64,000 nucleotides of DNA from Halisarca cf. caerulea (Eukaryota; Porifera; Demospongiae; Chondrillida; Halisarcidae). The position numbers and the translations under genes are program-made. The stretch is from positions 605,401-669,400 of the forward strand of contig CAUJGJ010000040.1 of the NCBI GenBank assembly GCA_963170055.1. The letters run 5' to 3'. Shown in pieces: positions 13,448 to 25,047 of the stretch (positions within the stretch are counted from its first letter, which is position 1; each line of letters starts with the position of its first letter). Under the pieces are notes generated by a model. That model had not been told where the DNA came from. It was given only the letters and a program-made list of their open reading frames with translations, and did not search any database.

Positions 13448-13595
13448 CTAACTTTTCACCGTAGCGCCTTAAGAAATTCCACTTTGTTCCGAAGATGTGC
13501 AAGTTTTTCTGGTCTTTTGAGGAAAATATTTCACAAACATGTGCACATAAAACGAAAGGAACAAGCTTTTAAGAGGCGCTACGATGAAAAGTTAG
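13448..13595. repeat. Foldback repeat, copy 2
   Basis: Same outer flank (CTAACTTTTCACCGTA) and loop as copy 1 (GTGCACATAAAACGAAAGG at about 13540-13558), but the stem continues with different bases (GCGCCTTAAG) that are matched by CTTTTAAGAGGCGC on the other arm. One mismatch and small insertions. Confidence 0.75.
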
Positions 13596-13687
13596 TCTTA
13601 CCCTTTCTTAACAAGCTTGTTAATTCTCAAAGGCATTTGATTCCAGACATTTGGAAACGGCAGCTATTTTGTTTTATGGCAACAAGT

Positions 13688-14029
13688 AATTCGAGTTAAA
13701 AACTCGTGGGGGCTGCCGCCCCACGCACTCGAATCACTTGCAAAGGTTTGGAGGGTAAGTGCACAGCTGAACATTCATTGAACATACTGTTTATTGTAAC
13801 TGGACAATTGTTTTGAAAACAATTGCCATATTTGGCAATTGTTTTCAAAACAATTCCTATAACTCATTCCTGTATAAATTCATGCTTCTCTATTACTATT
13901 ATATAAATTCTCTATTATAAGGCTTTTCTTCAAGTCCATATTATATATATATATATATATATATATCGGACAAGCGTTACACACCGGAAGTCCAAATGAA
14001 AACAATATAGGGGCTGCCACAGGCAGCCA
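13688..14029 (+). mobile_element. TTCGAG MITE, copy C
   Basis: AATTCGAGTTAAAAACTCGT at the start, GGGGCTGCCACAGGCAGCC at the end, with the same internal hairpin (GCCATATTTGGC core) and a short (TA)n. It sits inside another inverted-repeat element (13147-14059). Confidence 0.8.
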
Positions 14030-14217
14030 CTAAAAAGTACCACTGATAACATACATGCGTATTATCAAACTCATACATTGTTATGCCATCCTTTAAAATA
14101 TATTGTAGGTTTCTCATTTCCTTTCATTTGATCATTACTACTGCGTAAGAAAAGGAAAAGTAACCCTACGGTTACCCTAACCCTAACGCTAACTCCAACC
14201 CTACAGGCTTAATAATA

Positions 14218-14692
14218 ATATGTGACCGTTTATGGGGAAAGGGGCGCACTTCACGGTTTTGGTCAAATACTCGATTTACACATCATTTTGAAGCATATTC
14301 TGCGAGGAATCCAATGATTGATCGTTCATGTTCGTGTCACAAAAGATCACGGAGATAGCATGTTTTGTTTATCAGCCACATGCAATGGTCATGCGTGAGA
14401 AACAAGCAGTTTTGTACTAACTTCTAGTAATCAGTGATGACTCTGTAGTATGCCAAAATCGCACTGTAAATCAAGATGGCGTCATCGCATAAGGTTAAAG
14501 ATCACCCTCGTTCTCAAAAACTACTGTGCGAATTCAATTCAAACTTTGTGAAGTCATATATCAAGTGTATTGCTATCGAATTTTGAAATAAACGAAAATC
14601 CGCCCAGACCCAAAGGAAAATGAATTTTTGCACGTTTTGCGCTTACTTAATAACCGCGAATTGACCCCTTTTCCCATAGACGGTCACATATG
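14218..14692. mobile_element. Inverted-repeat element, about 475 bp
   Basis: ATATGTGACCGTTTATGGGG (from 14218) pairs with CCCATAGACGGTCACATAT (to about 14691); the repeat is about 27 bp with two mismatches. No coding capacity. The 13-bp minisatellite starts right after it. Confidence 0.75.
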
Positions 14693-14723
14693 ATTGAGAA
14701 AAAGTATTGGTTATGTGTACTTG

Positions 14724-15606
14724 AGGTGTGTATATTATGTAGGTGTGTACTGGAGGTGTGTACCAGAGGTGTGCATATACTGGAGGTGTGTACTCGAGGT
14801 GTGTACCAGAAGTGGGTATTGTAGGTTTGTACCGGAAGTGTTTACTGGAGATGTCTACTGGTGGGTGTGTATGTACTGGAGGTGTTTACTGAAGGTGTGT
14901 ACTGGAGGCGTGTACTGGAGGCGTGTACTGGAGGTGTGTACTGGAGGTGTGTTCTGGAGGTGTGTACTAGGGGTGTGTACTGGAGGTGTGCACTGGAGAT
15001 GTGTACTGGAAGTGTGTACAGGAGATGTGTACTGGAGGTGTGTACAGGAGATGTGTACTGGAAGGGTGCACTGGAGGTGTGTAATGGAGGTATGTACAGG
15101 AGATGTGCACTGGAGGTGTGCACTGGAGATGTGTACCGGAGATGTGCACTGGAGGTATGTACTGGAGGTGTGCACTGGAGGCGTGAACTGGATGTGTGTA
15201 TCGGAGGTGTGTATATACTGGAGGTGTGTACTGGAGGTGTGTACCAGAGGTGTGTACTGGAGGTGTGCACTGGAGATGTGTACTGGAGGTATGTACAGGA
15301 GATGTGTACTGGAGGTGTGCACTGGAGATGTGTACTGGAGTTATGTACAGGAGATGTGTACTGGAAGTGTGTACTGGAGGTGTGTACTGGAGGTGTGCAC
15401 TGGAGGCGTGAACTGGAGGTGTGTATCAGAGGTGTGTATATACTGGAGGTGTGTACTAGAGGTGTGTACCAGAGGTGTGAACTGGAGATGTGTACCGGAG
15501 GTGCGTACTGGAGGTGTGTACTGAAGGTGTGTACTGGAGGTGTGTACTGGAGGTGTGTACTGGAGGTGTGTACCAGAGGTGTGAACTAGAGATGTGTACT
15601 GGAGCT
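14724..15606. repeat. 13-bp minisatellite
   Basis: Unit AGGTGTGTACTGG with common variants (GTGCACTGG, GATGTGTACTGG, GTACCAGAGG, GTGTATATACTGG), about 65-70 units. As 13 is not a multiple of three, the coding period is 39 bases and every open frame repeats the same 13 residues (CVLEVCTGGVYWR type). Not a gene. Confidence 0.9.
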
Positions 15607-15689
15607 GTACTGTACGTAGGTGTGTACTGTAGGTATGCACTATAGTTATGTACTGTTTAAGAGTATTGTAAGTATGTACTGTAGATGTG

Positions 15690-16255
15690 TACAGTATGTG
15701 GGTGGATGGGTGTGTACTACATGTGGGTGGATTGATGTGTACTGGAGGGGGTGGATGGGTGTGTACATTATGTGGGTGGATGTGTACATTATGTGGGTGG
15801 ATGTGTGTGTACAGTATGTGGGTGAATGGATGTGTACATGGATGGGTGTGTACAGTATGTGGGTGGATGGGTGTGTACAATATGTGGGTGAATGGGTGTG
15901 TACAGTATGTGGGTGAATGGATGTGTACATGGATGGGTGTGTACAGTATGTGGGTGGATGGGTGTGTACAATATGTGGGTGAATGGGTGTGTACAGTATG
16001 TGGATGAATGGGTGTGTACATGGATGGGTGTGTACAGTATGTGGGTGGATTAGTGTGTACTAGATATGGGTTGATTGGTGCACGTGTACCAGAACTGAGT
16101 GGATTGGTGTGTACAGTATGTGGGTGAATGGGTGTGTACATTATGTGGGTGAATGGGTGTGTACATGGATGGGAATGGGTGTGTACATGGATGGGTGTGT
16201 ACAGTATGTGGGTGGATGTGTGTGTACAGTATTCGGGTGGATGGGTGTGTATTAC
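15690..16255. repeat. 25-bp minisatellite
   Basis: Unit ATGGGTGTGTACAGTATGTG plus GGTGG/GGTGA, about 20 units, with shorter insert units (GGGTGTGTACATGGAT). It follows the 13-bp array after a short degenerate stretch, and both share GTGTGTAC, so one may have grown from the other. Confidence 0.88.
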
Positions 16256-16639
16256 AAAATGCTACCCATATCTGTGTTGAGTACCCATATCTGTGTTGTG
16301 TACCCACCTGCAGTGAAGTGTTGAAGTATTGAAGCCATACATCTCAACACGTGTACATTTGCGTGCATCCCATTTTGTGAAGTGGTGTGATCCTTACCTG
16401 CCCACCTTTAGACCATGGACATCTGAGGAAGTACATACTTCAGCAGTCTAGGAATGGGACTTCCATGACAACAAAAGAACAAGGAAATAAACATTTAGTC
16501 CTTCACAGGTTTCGTTCCACATTTTACAAATTCTTAGAGTTGTGATTGTGTTGCAGAAGAGGATCGAAGCAAGCAGTGGGGATCAGTTTACAACTGTGAA
16601 GCTTCAGCTAGAATAGGGAGGCCTTAAGTGTATGGTTAT

Positions 16640-17010
16640 TGTTACTAATAAGATTACTATTAAACAAACATGTAGAAAAGAAAATGGACGTAGGGATGAT
16701 TGCAAATTTTACAAAAAGCACTGAAACAAGGTAGGGATGGTTGCTACTCAGGGCTGAACTGACATTGGGGTATACAGCAATTGGTTGGACTGGGTGCATT
16801 GCACGATGCATCCACCCAGTCCAAGAAAATTCTGCCTAGCTCTATGCCAGTTTAGCCTCCTGTATGCCTAACCCTATGACCGTCCATATAGCCCTATGTC
16901 CGTCTAGCCATATGCCCGTCTAGCCTATGCCTGTCTAGCCCTATGTCCATCTAGCCCTATGCCTGTCTAGCCCTATGCCCATCCAGCCCTATGCCTGTCT
17001 AGCCCTACAC
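16640..17010. repeat. Dispersed GCTAGAcgGGtATAGG repeat, copy 2
   Basis: GACGTAGGGATGATTGC and ACAAGGTAGGGATGG at the start, a hairpin GGACTGGGTGCATTGCACG / GATGCATCCACCCAGTCC near 16787-16823, then about ten copies of CTAGCCCTATGCCTGT, here in inverse orientation to copy 1's units. Confidence 0.65.
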
Positions 17011-17678
17011 AGGTATGTTATGTCTGAATCCAAGGTAAAGTGGGCATCTAAGCGGTTGTGAGGAATGTAATACAATTGGGACACATTTAGAGGGTATATC
17101 ACGTGTTCTTTGAGCGACCTGCTGGCTAGTCAATGACATCACTGCCAGGTGTTTACACATCTTTCGCTTGGGTTGCAGAAGAATCAGTGTTTTGAGGGCA
17201 TATTATGCTATTGGAAACTCATCTCCGGCTTTTGTGCACAATGGCCTTGAAAACGGTAGGCGTACTTAGCTACTGTACATATGCACGGTAAACTTTCAAA
17301 TGCGGTAACAAAATTTACTGAAATACACTTTCACATATCAAAGACACAGTTAGACATGCAACAATACAAGCAATGTCCCTTTGAGGTCAATCCTGTAGCC
17401 GTAAATCAAGGAGATGGTCTTGTGGACCTCGCTGTCGTTAATCTCCACGTTCTGAACCGGGAATCTCTGCCTGCTAGTTGATCCAGAACCGAAATCAATA
17501 CGGTGGGTTGTAAATTTTGACCGTACTATGCTTGTACGTGTGCCCGTACGTTGTAAATCTGTTAATAGTCGTACGAATGCGAATCCTGGTGTTCGTCGTA
17601 TACTTGGCAGCCCCAATAACACGTAAACCACGCAATAATGCTCCCCTTTCACTACAGACACGAATACAATCAACGAAA
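17011..17678. other. Region 5' of the piggyBac frame
   Basis: Starts with ACAGGTATGTTATGTC, like the ends of families A and B. No piggyBac left end and no TTAA-plus-terminus could be found here, so the transposon's left end is probably lost. Confidence 0.45.
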
Positions 17679-19566
17679 ATGGCAAAACTAGTCAATTTTG
17701 ATAAAGTTTTGAAAGTAGTCAATGGTGAAAGTTAGGCTGAGGACAGTGACTGGGAAGATTCTGATGATGACTTGTTCAATGATGATCAAGTAGGTCTACA
17801 GGAGAGCTTTCACAGACTGCATGCATCTGAGGATCCACTTGAAAGGTTTGAGCTAGAGACACATGTTGAAGACCAAGTGGACGAGACATCACACACTCCA
17901 TTGCCTACACAAGAGAATACATCCATCAATAGTGACATCGCAAACATGCAGGAAAGCAACACACCTGAAGAGATTGACAATCAAGTTGGTTCACATCCTC
18001 AAACCAGCACATGCACAACTTCTGAGCCTCCCACTTTACTGCAACCCAGTGCCAGCCATACTATGCCAGTGTCTTCGCCAATCAGTTCTGCAACTGATCC
18101 ATTTCAGTTTATCCCAGGCCCAACCCCGATCATCCAAGACACACTTGATGGAAGCAGTCATCCCTATGAGTTCTTCTGCAAGATCTGGGGTGACAACACC
18201 TTTCAGCGCATTGCTGATCAATCCAACCTCTATGCACAGCAGAAGCAAACTGCAGAATGGGTGACAACAAGTGAGAAAGAAGTACAGTCATTGGTAGGTA
18301 TACAATTGGCTATGGGTATAGTATATCTACCATCTATGTATGACTACTGGAATACTAACCCACTACTGAATACCCCAGGCATCACTTCGGGCATGTCGAG
18401 GCACAGGTTTCGATCACTGTTGAGCCATCTCCACCTAAACGACAACTCCGCTGCCCCAGACCGATCATCACCACAGTTTGACAAGCTGTACAAGGTTATA
18501 CCTTTGCTGGAGCGTATTCGTAACAACAGCCAAATTTGCTACCAACCGCATCAACAGCTCTCGGTGGATGAGGCCATGATTCTTTTCAAAGGCCGAAGCT
18601 CCATGAAGCAGTACATGCCTTTAAAGCCTGTCAAGCATGGCTACAAGATGTGGTGCATTTGTGATGCAACCAATGGCTATGTGTACAACTTCAACATGTA
18701 CACAGGCGCAGCCAATGACACCAGCCACAGTGTAGAGGATTCACTCTCCTCGAGGGTAGTGCAGAATTTGATGGAGCCCCTGTACCTGAGAAACCACCAT
18801 GTCTACATGGACAATTTTTTTCAGTAGTCTGGATTTGTGCAAGAAATTGGCAGGAAAAGGCACCTACATGATTGGCACTATGAGGGTAAATAGAAGAGGG
18901 TGGCCTGTGGAATTGAAGAAAGTACAACAGCTGAGTAAGGAGATGGCTAGAGGTGATACCAGATCTACTGTGGTAGATGGCATTCAGTGTCTTCTTTGGA
19001 AAGATAACAAAGGAGTTTCCCTCATCAACAATATAGTGGACCCCAACAAGCGATCTACGGTGCTTAGGTGCAATAAAGATGGCACAAGAGCTCAAATTCC
19101 CTATCCTGAAGCAATTCGTCTTTACAATCGCTTCATGGGTGGAGTAGACACATTTGACACACTACGAAGAGCCTACTCATGTAGCAGGAAGTCAAACAAG
19201 TGGTGGATGCGGATATACTACTTCTTATTGGACACAACAATCACTAACGCGTATATCATCTACAACACTACTCCCCACACGAAGAAACTCACCCATATTG
19301 AGTTTGTTCTCGCCGTAGCACAGCATCTCATCTCCTGTCACAACTCTAGGAAGAGGCCTGCCGTGTCTTAGGCACCACCTGCCGCCCGCCTCCAAGGAAG
19401 ACACTTCCCATCGAAGAATGTCGACAAGCTCCAATACCGCGAGTGCACCGAACGAAGGAGGACCATCTACTGTTGTAGTGACTGCTGCGCTGAGGTACCC
19501 ATACCCCTTTGTCCCACTCCTTGCTTCAGAATATACCACACTCGCCAGAATATAGCTAAGAAATAG
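17679..19566 (+). pseudogene. Broken piggyBac-type transposase
   Basis: A DDE_Tnp_1_7 (piggyBac) transposase about 630 codons long. Visible marks are an acidic N-terminus (DSDWEDSDDDLFNDD), FPx/EFFCKIWG, the first catalytic Asp in SVDEAMILFKGR, the second in YMDNF, the third in GGVDTFDTLRR, KSNKWWMRIYYFLLDTTITN, and a C-terminal Cys-rich zinc domain (RECTERRRTIYCCSDCC, PCF, YH). It carries three lesions: TAG at 17733-17735, a one-base frame change in a run of seven T near 18816-18822, and TAG at 19369-19371. The last codon is at 19564-19566. All three catalytic Asp survive, so decay is recent, or one lesion is a sequencing error. The right end (TTAA 19859-19862) is visible; I found no left end. 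Confidence 0.85.
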
Positions 19567-19594
19567 TAACCTACAGACTCAACTAATTCTGCGG

Positions 19595-19862
19595 TCGCCA
19601 TTTTTGTTTGTATAACTTTGTAAACTATTTGGATAATTGCGTGTAAGTGTATGCAATTGCGTTTTTAATACTTTTCTTTTTGTATTAGTACGTTGTTCTA
19701 CAACAGTATATCTGCATAAAACTTGACCTGTTAACTATACTTTTAATGCTCTATCCAACCATATAAGTTTCATAGCTATTGCGCAACTTTCGCATCTCAC
19801 GGACGGGAAGTATACTTGTTATCATAAGCCACTAAAGTGGCTTACGGACGTGAAAAGGTTAA
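19595..19862 (+). mobile_element. 3' flank and right end of the piggyBac element
   Basis: From the end of the transposase frame to the TTAA at 19859-19862. It contains CATTTTTGTTTGTATAACTT, AGTATACTTGTTATCATAAG, a palindrome GCCACTAAAGTGGC and the terminus GTGAAAAGG-TTAA. The same sequence recurs inverted at 20833-21066. Confidence 0.65.
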
Positions 19863-19913
19863 TCACACTGAGGTTTAACCGTACTTTTAACCAAGTCTTA
19901 GCACAGCATATTA

Positions 19914-21612
19914 CCTTTTAACGACTGTTAGCCATTTAACCCATTATCGTGGAACAAAAGTGCCCGCAAAAAACGCGTTATCGTGGAAAAGTCACTATAG
20001 TGGCTCAACTAGTAGTTGTGGGAGATCAGCGTATCTTAGCGAAATTAGTTCAAATTTTATATGCAGACTACGTGTGGTGATAAAGGCACATGCCAGCAAT
20101 TCAAGCGCTGTGGTGCACATTACAACGAAGTTATAACAAATAGAAAATAGTACAAAAAAGAACTAAAATACTGTGTTATGCGGCGATTATACAATGATAT
20201 GCGGAATTATGCTATGTTTTACGAAGAATTTGTTTCGTCGAAATGAGGTTCTTGGCGAAACGAAGAGTTACAAGCTCTTGCACCTTGTTACTGCTTGCAA
20301 CTGTACCTTTTCGTACCCTCTGAAGAGTAATCCTTTGAAATGATGCCAAAAATCAGGAAGAAATTCCATCGTTCGACGGAATTCGCACGATAGTTTCCTT
20401 ACTCGCTGCCTCAAGTGCCAGGGCTTTACCTTCAGCTGAAATTGGACGAACTACTCGTTTAGGGCTTGTTTGGTACCCCACAGTGGATTTGCGCTACTTC
20501 TGGACGTTTTCTGTGGTGAAAGTAAGCTGTTCGAACAGTGAGTATTTTCACCCGTCGACGGAACTTTTATATCCTTAGATTTCGATCTATTCCAAGTTAG
20601 TGTGCAATTTCCTTTAGTTAAGTATTCATTTGTGTTTCTTATAAGCTTGGGGAGCTTTAAAACTGTTAAATGTACCGAAAGCAATGGAATTCGCTTCGAA
20701 AATGCTTGAAAAAGAAGGAGCCACTATAGTGGCTTTTCCACGACTACGGTTACGCAATTTCGCCATTTAGCCCACAACAGGGATTGGTCACGCGAGAGCC
20801 ACTATAGTGGCTCATCCACGATAAAGGGTTAAGTGGCTTATCACAACAAGTATACTGCGGGCTGTGAAAGTTGCGCAATTGCCACAAAAGTTAGCATGGC
20901 AGGATGGGCATTGTCTATGTAGTTGCCAGGCCAAATTGTATAGTCATACATAGCTGTACGAGTGTATATTAAGTCAAATATATTTTACGAGAAACGTAAT
21001 TGTACACACTAGTACGCAGTTATACAAACAGATTACTAAGTTATACAAACAAAAATGGCTTCCGCCAAAAGTTGATCACTGAAACAATGCATTATTTCTT
21101 GGATGTAGTATCGTATTTTGCCTTTGTTTGATCAATATCGAAGCAAAGTGCAGCAAAGAGTGGAACAAAACTCCCCTCATAACTTTTCATGCACGAATAT
21201 GTTGTTCTTTTCCATTTCCGTCACACACAGAACTAAAATTTCTTCTCATTCATTTCACAGAAGTGTCTCCCTTGAAGACAGGTGTGTACTTTAAACCTTA
21301 AAAATCAACCTAAGGTTCGTATCGTACAATCACCGCTCGAAATGTTTCAAGCGCCCAACACTAGACAACTCGAAAATAATGCACATTTATGCTCTTACAA
21401 AAGAACCTTATATAAAATCACGAACTGTAGTAGCATCCATGCTCAAATAGACAAAAGAGAGTGTCTTGAGGACAGACATGATTAATACGGTGGAAACAAC
21501 ACAATTTCAGCAATTTTCCTAACCAAACGAATCTTCTAAATATTTGAGCCAACGTAGTGGCTAAGGGTCGTTAAGGGTCTAGCGATGACAGAAACACGCT
21601 GCCGTTAAAAGG
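19914..21612. mobile_element. Non-autonomous piggyBac-like element (outer)
   Basis: Both ends begin CCTTTTAACG inward (19914 forward, 21612 reverse). The flanking targets are TTA at 19911-19913 (eroded) and TTAA at 21613-21616. The right end is of the long type: CCTTTTAACGGCAGCG, a spacer, then GACCCTTAACGACCCTTAGC. It is split by the nested element below; without it the length is about 810 bp. Confidence 0.65.
19940..20828. mobile_element. Nested TTAA element inserted in the outer element
   Basis: TTAA duplicated at 19936-19939 and 20829-20832. Ends CCCATTATCGTGGA and (reverse) CCCTTTATCGTGGATGAGCC. Subterminal palindromes GCCACTATAGTGGC occur near both ends (about 19990, 20722 and 20800). 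No transposase. 889 bp. Confidence 0.75.
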
Positions 21613-21616
21613 TTAA

Positions 21617-22570
21617 AAGTGGCATAAATGATGATCTAATTAAATATTTGCATTATAATAATTTAAATCACATCATATGAAAATATATACGTCATCTGTA
21701 GAACTATCTCCACAAAAATACAGCCTTTTGCAAAGAAAATCAACTTGCATTTTAGCCTTGCGATTGTGCTCAGGCAGCCATTTTTGCCTGTGACACTCGA
21801 TAGAAATGCGCAAATGAAGCAGCAGATGAAGCCAGTATGTGGCGTTATGCACGTCCATGGATATCAGAATGTGAGGTGATCCTTAGCAGATCCTACGACA
21901 CTATGCATGACGAACGAGTAAATACTTCAGCACTCTTGGAATGGCACTTCCATGGCAACAAAAGATCAGTGGAATAATGGATTCCTTTGTCTTAAGGAAG
22001 TGGAAGTTACTAAGGAGTAGAGAGTTTCGCACAAATATGACACATGAATGGCTGCTACCACGCCACTCTGGGGCTCATGAAGAATTCTGTGAATGCATTA
22101 AGAATACCACACTCTAAAGAATGTAAATACACAAGCCCTTTGAAGTGCTGTCAAGCAAAGCTCACTTTGATTTTTATCAAATTTGGCCCATGAGGTTTAC
22201 TGTGCTGAGACAGGGCTAAGTGAACCAAGAACCACACTTTGTACGAGGGCTTAATAGTATCACGCTGCTGCTTGCATACAATGTGTTTGTATTCACACAT
22301 ATACTTTGCAAATGTAGTTGTGACATGTGCAACATGTGCTGTGTTAGCAAAATGGCCGCCCCAAAGTTGGCTGAAATCACCCCCCACTTTTCGTCCGTTT
22401 AATGTACTTATGGAGCACAAAAAGCATACAACACATCGATATGACTATTTAGTGCTACAACAGTTCACTTAACTTTGTTCTCAATACTTTGCAAAGCCAA
22501 AAACAACGACCACAGATTTGGATCTTAAAAATAATTTCATTGCATAACCTGGTCATGTTAACCATTGCTA
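21617..22570. other. Non-coding stretch
   Basis: No supported gene; short chance frames only. Confidence 0.5.
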
Positions 22571-23338
22571 CACAGGTGAGTTATGTCCGATTTTGGACAT
22601 AACACAAAATGGCCAACGCTTCATAGGCACTAAATTTAACCTCCAGTTTTTGCTTTCTGCAATGGGTAATATTGGCATGAACCTACTATTCTATATTACA
22701 AACATATTGACATGATGTTGGTGTTCTCTTTAAGACAATCTGCAAGTCAAACGTCCCACTACATGCAATTTCTTCAGCTACTGTTGAAAAGACAAAAAAG
22801 CAAAATCGCGGTGGTAAAAATCTCAGCTTCTTATTAGGCCATTAGGTTCAAACGACTCCTTAGATACATAAGTGCCCTGAAAGATTCCTGGAGCCCGGTA
22901 GCTCAAAGCACGGCTGTTATGTCCAGGGGTTTCCATTGTTTTTGGAGGTCTCCAATCACAAAACACGGGACATAACTTGAACGGTAGAAGGTACAAAGCT
23001 CCAGGAATCTTTCACCGCGGTTTGGACTATTGGGAACCCAATGGCACTATTGCCGCTGCTTCGAGTCGAGATTTTTACCACCGCGATTTTGAAAGAAAAT
23101 TTCCACTCGAGTATTTCTCTTCTTTAGACTGCAGTCACATGTTGTCACATGTTCTACGAAGGAGTCCGAACATCTTTCTCATATTCTCGCGTATACATCC
23201 AGTTTGCGCATGATGTCATTACGAAAATCTCGCTATCTGCGCATAATAAACCCATGCAGTTAGCGCTATAATGAAATTCATTGAGTGAAACCGTATAATG
23301 TTACACTTATGGCTAGATTCGGACATAACACACCTGCG
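22571..23338 (+). mobile_element. Family A inverted-repeat element, copy A1
   Basis: Ends CACAGGTGAGTTATGTCC and GGACATAACACACCTGCG. Further inside are two more nested inverted pairs: AAATCGCGGTGGTAAAAATC with GATTTTTACCACCGCGATTT, and AGATTCCTGGAGC with GCTCCAGGAATCTTT. 768 bp. Copy A2 at 54887-55653 is its reverse complement. Confidence 0.8.
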
Positions 23339-23381
23339 TAAGAGCAGCCATACTTTGTCAAGAGCATTGTGATATTAATAT

Positions 23382-23530
23382 CTAAATTTTCACCGCTGTT
23401 GAAATTACCATTCTCTTTCGTTCTTGAGATGTCCATCAAAATGTTGTTTTTGACACAGAGTAAAACCACAAACTTGCGCACATGTCAGGAATGGAGCATG
23501 CTATCAAAATCGACAGCAGTGAGAATTTAG
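23382..23530. repeat. Foldback repeat, copy 3
   Basis: CTAAATTTTCACCGCTGTTG at the left arm and CGACAGCAGTGAGAATTTAG at the right arm, an imperfect 25-bp stem. The loop has TTCTTGAGATGT and CACAAACTTGCGCACAT as in copies 1 and 2, and the same right flank (TTAGTTTTACCC). Confidence 0.65.
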
Positions 23531-23954
23531 TTTTACCCATCGTGATCTAACTCCTGTGATGTGGCTCCTCTAAACAACTGTTCAGATGACAGGGTATTTG
23601 AAAGAATCTCAGACATTGAAAACGTCTCTCTCTCACCATGTGTCACAAGGTAGTCACGTGATATGATGACGTCACTAACCAAAGGTAACGATCGGTGAAA
23701 TCGATACTCCTTCTAACACAAACTAATAACCATTAGAACTTTCCTGAAAACACTACATGTGCCGATTATTACTATATTCGATACAATTCTCCTCTGTTTG
23801 ACAACAAGAAGGCCTATATTGCAAGCGACTTCATAACATTCTTGTGTCTAACACATGCACATTAGTAAAATGTGATATTATTCAATTGAATTCCTTTGTA
23901 AACCACACAACGCCCTTCTGTTTACAGAATTTGAACATGTTATACCTGTGAATA

Positions 23955-24060
23955 CAGTGAAACCTCTGTAATCCGCCACCTATATAATCCAACTCTCTCC
24001 TAATCCGGCTAACTTGTGAGGTATAGACTGTAATTTGCCAACCTCATAATCTAACATTTT
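23955..24060. mobile_element. Single Tigger-like end
   Basis: TA-CAGTGAAACCTCTGTAATCC then TATAATCCAACTCT and TAATCCGGCTAAC, the typical start of a Tigger-type MITE. No matching right end found. Confidence 0.5.
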
Positions 24061-24828
24061 TCCCAAACCCTACTGTGTGTCTGAGTTTAGAGGCTACAGG
24101 GTATGTATCATAGCCTGTAACAGTATTATTGTTTACATTTTATACGGTGAAACATAAGAGACAATTCCGGACACCTGAATTTGTGTGCAATTTGGACAAG
24201 ATAAAACAGTTGAGCTAGCATTTGCTTATATGTAGATTATACTATTGATATCCTTGAAAGGGAACTATACAGATGTTTTGTGTTTGGTCATAAAAAAAAT
24301 TGACAATTGGAGCCATGACCACAAATAATTATTATTGTTTTTTAAAACATACACATGTTGCTTAGAATGTGGTCAGTTTGTGTACTAAGTTTCAAACCCA
24401 CACCAGCTTCCATAAGGAAATTATTACCTTTACACTGAAGTTACCAACTTTGATTAGTGTTTTTCCTCACTGATTTTAATACTAACAACCAACAAAATGG
24501 CCCTTGTAGTGAAGTTGTCATGGTCAAATTTGTGGATAATGATTAGTTTATCTTTAGTTGGGAAAATATGCTATAAACCTGCCATAAATGGTCAAGTTAT
24601 GCATTGCTGGAACTACTCCATACAATTGAAGCTGCCAACATAGCTATTGAGGGGAAAGCATGTTACAATAACCTGAGTGTTGAGTCTTGTAAGGTTGTTT
24701 GGTTGTGTTGTGTCTACTAAAGATGTTTTTCTCATGCACGTTTTTGCAATATGTATTATGATGGACATAGTTAAGATGATGGACTGTTGGAACAAACATT
24801 TCAACCTTCTGACAGAAGACCAAGGAGG

Positions 24829-25047
24829 GATGCAGGAGGGATGCAGGAGGGATGCTGGAGTTATACGGGAGGGATGCATGAGGGATGCAGGAGGGATGCG
24901 GGAGGGATGCGGGAGTTATACAGAAGGGATGCATGAGGGATGCAGGAGGGATGCGGGAGGGATGTGGGAGTTATACGGGAGGGATGCATGAGGGATGCAG
25001 GAGGAATGCGGGAGGGATGCAGGAGTTTTACAGGAGGGGTGCAGGCA
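24829..25047. repeat. 11-bp minisatellite with 55-bp higher-order unit
   Basis: Basic unit GGGAGGGATGC and variants. Every fifth unit is GGGAGTTATAC, giving a 55-bp period (GAGTTATAC near 24858, 24913, 24968 and a decayed one near 25023). Confidence 0.88.

Larger units (their letters stand above)
13147..14059. mobile_element. CGCAGGT...ACCTGCG element, interrupted copy
   Basis: Left end CGCAGGTGAGTTATG at 13147. The right part (GGAAACGGCAGCTATTTTG, 13651-13669, and TTTTATGGC) matches the right end of the element at 61940-62814. It is cut by MITE copy C and resumes after 14030 with AAAAAGTACCAC...AACATACATGCG. It contains foldback copy 2. Confidence 0.55.

Noticed and set aside
14694..16141. 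Frames of 130-280 codons with CTGGVYWR-like or HTSSTHLQYT-like repeats
   Set aside because: They arise from the 13-bp and 25-bp minisatellites in every frame.
17350..17735. Overlapping frames on both strands upstream of the transposase
   Set aside because: Composition is not protein-like; the plus-strand frame 17517-17735 only becomes transposase-like from 17679 on.
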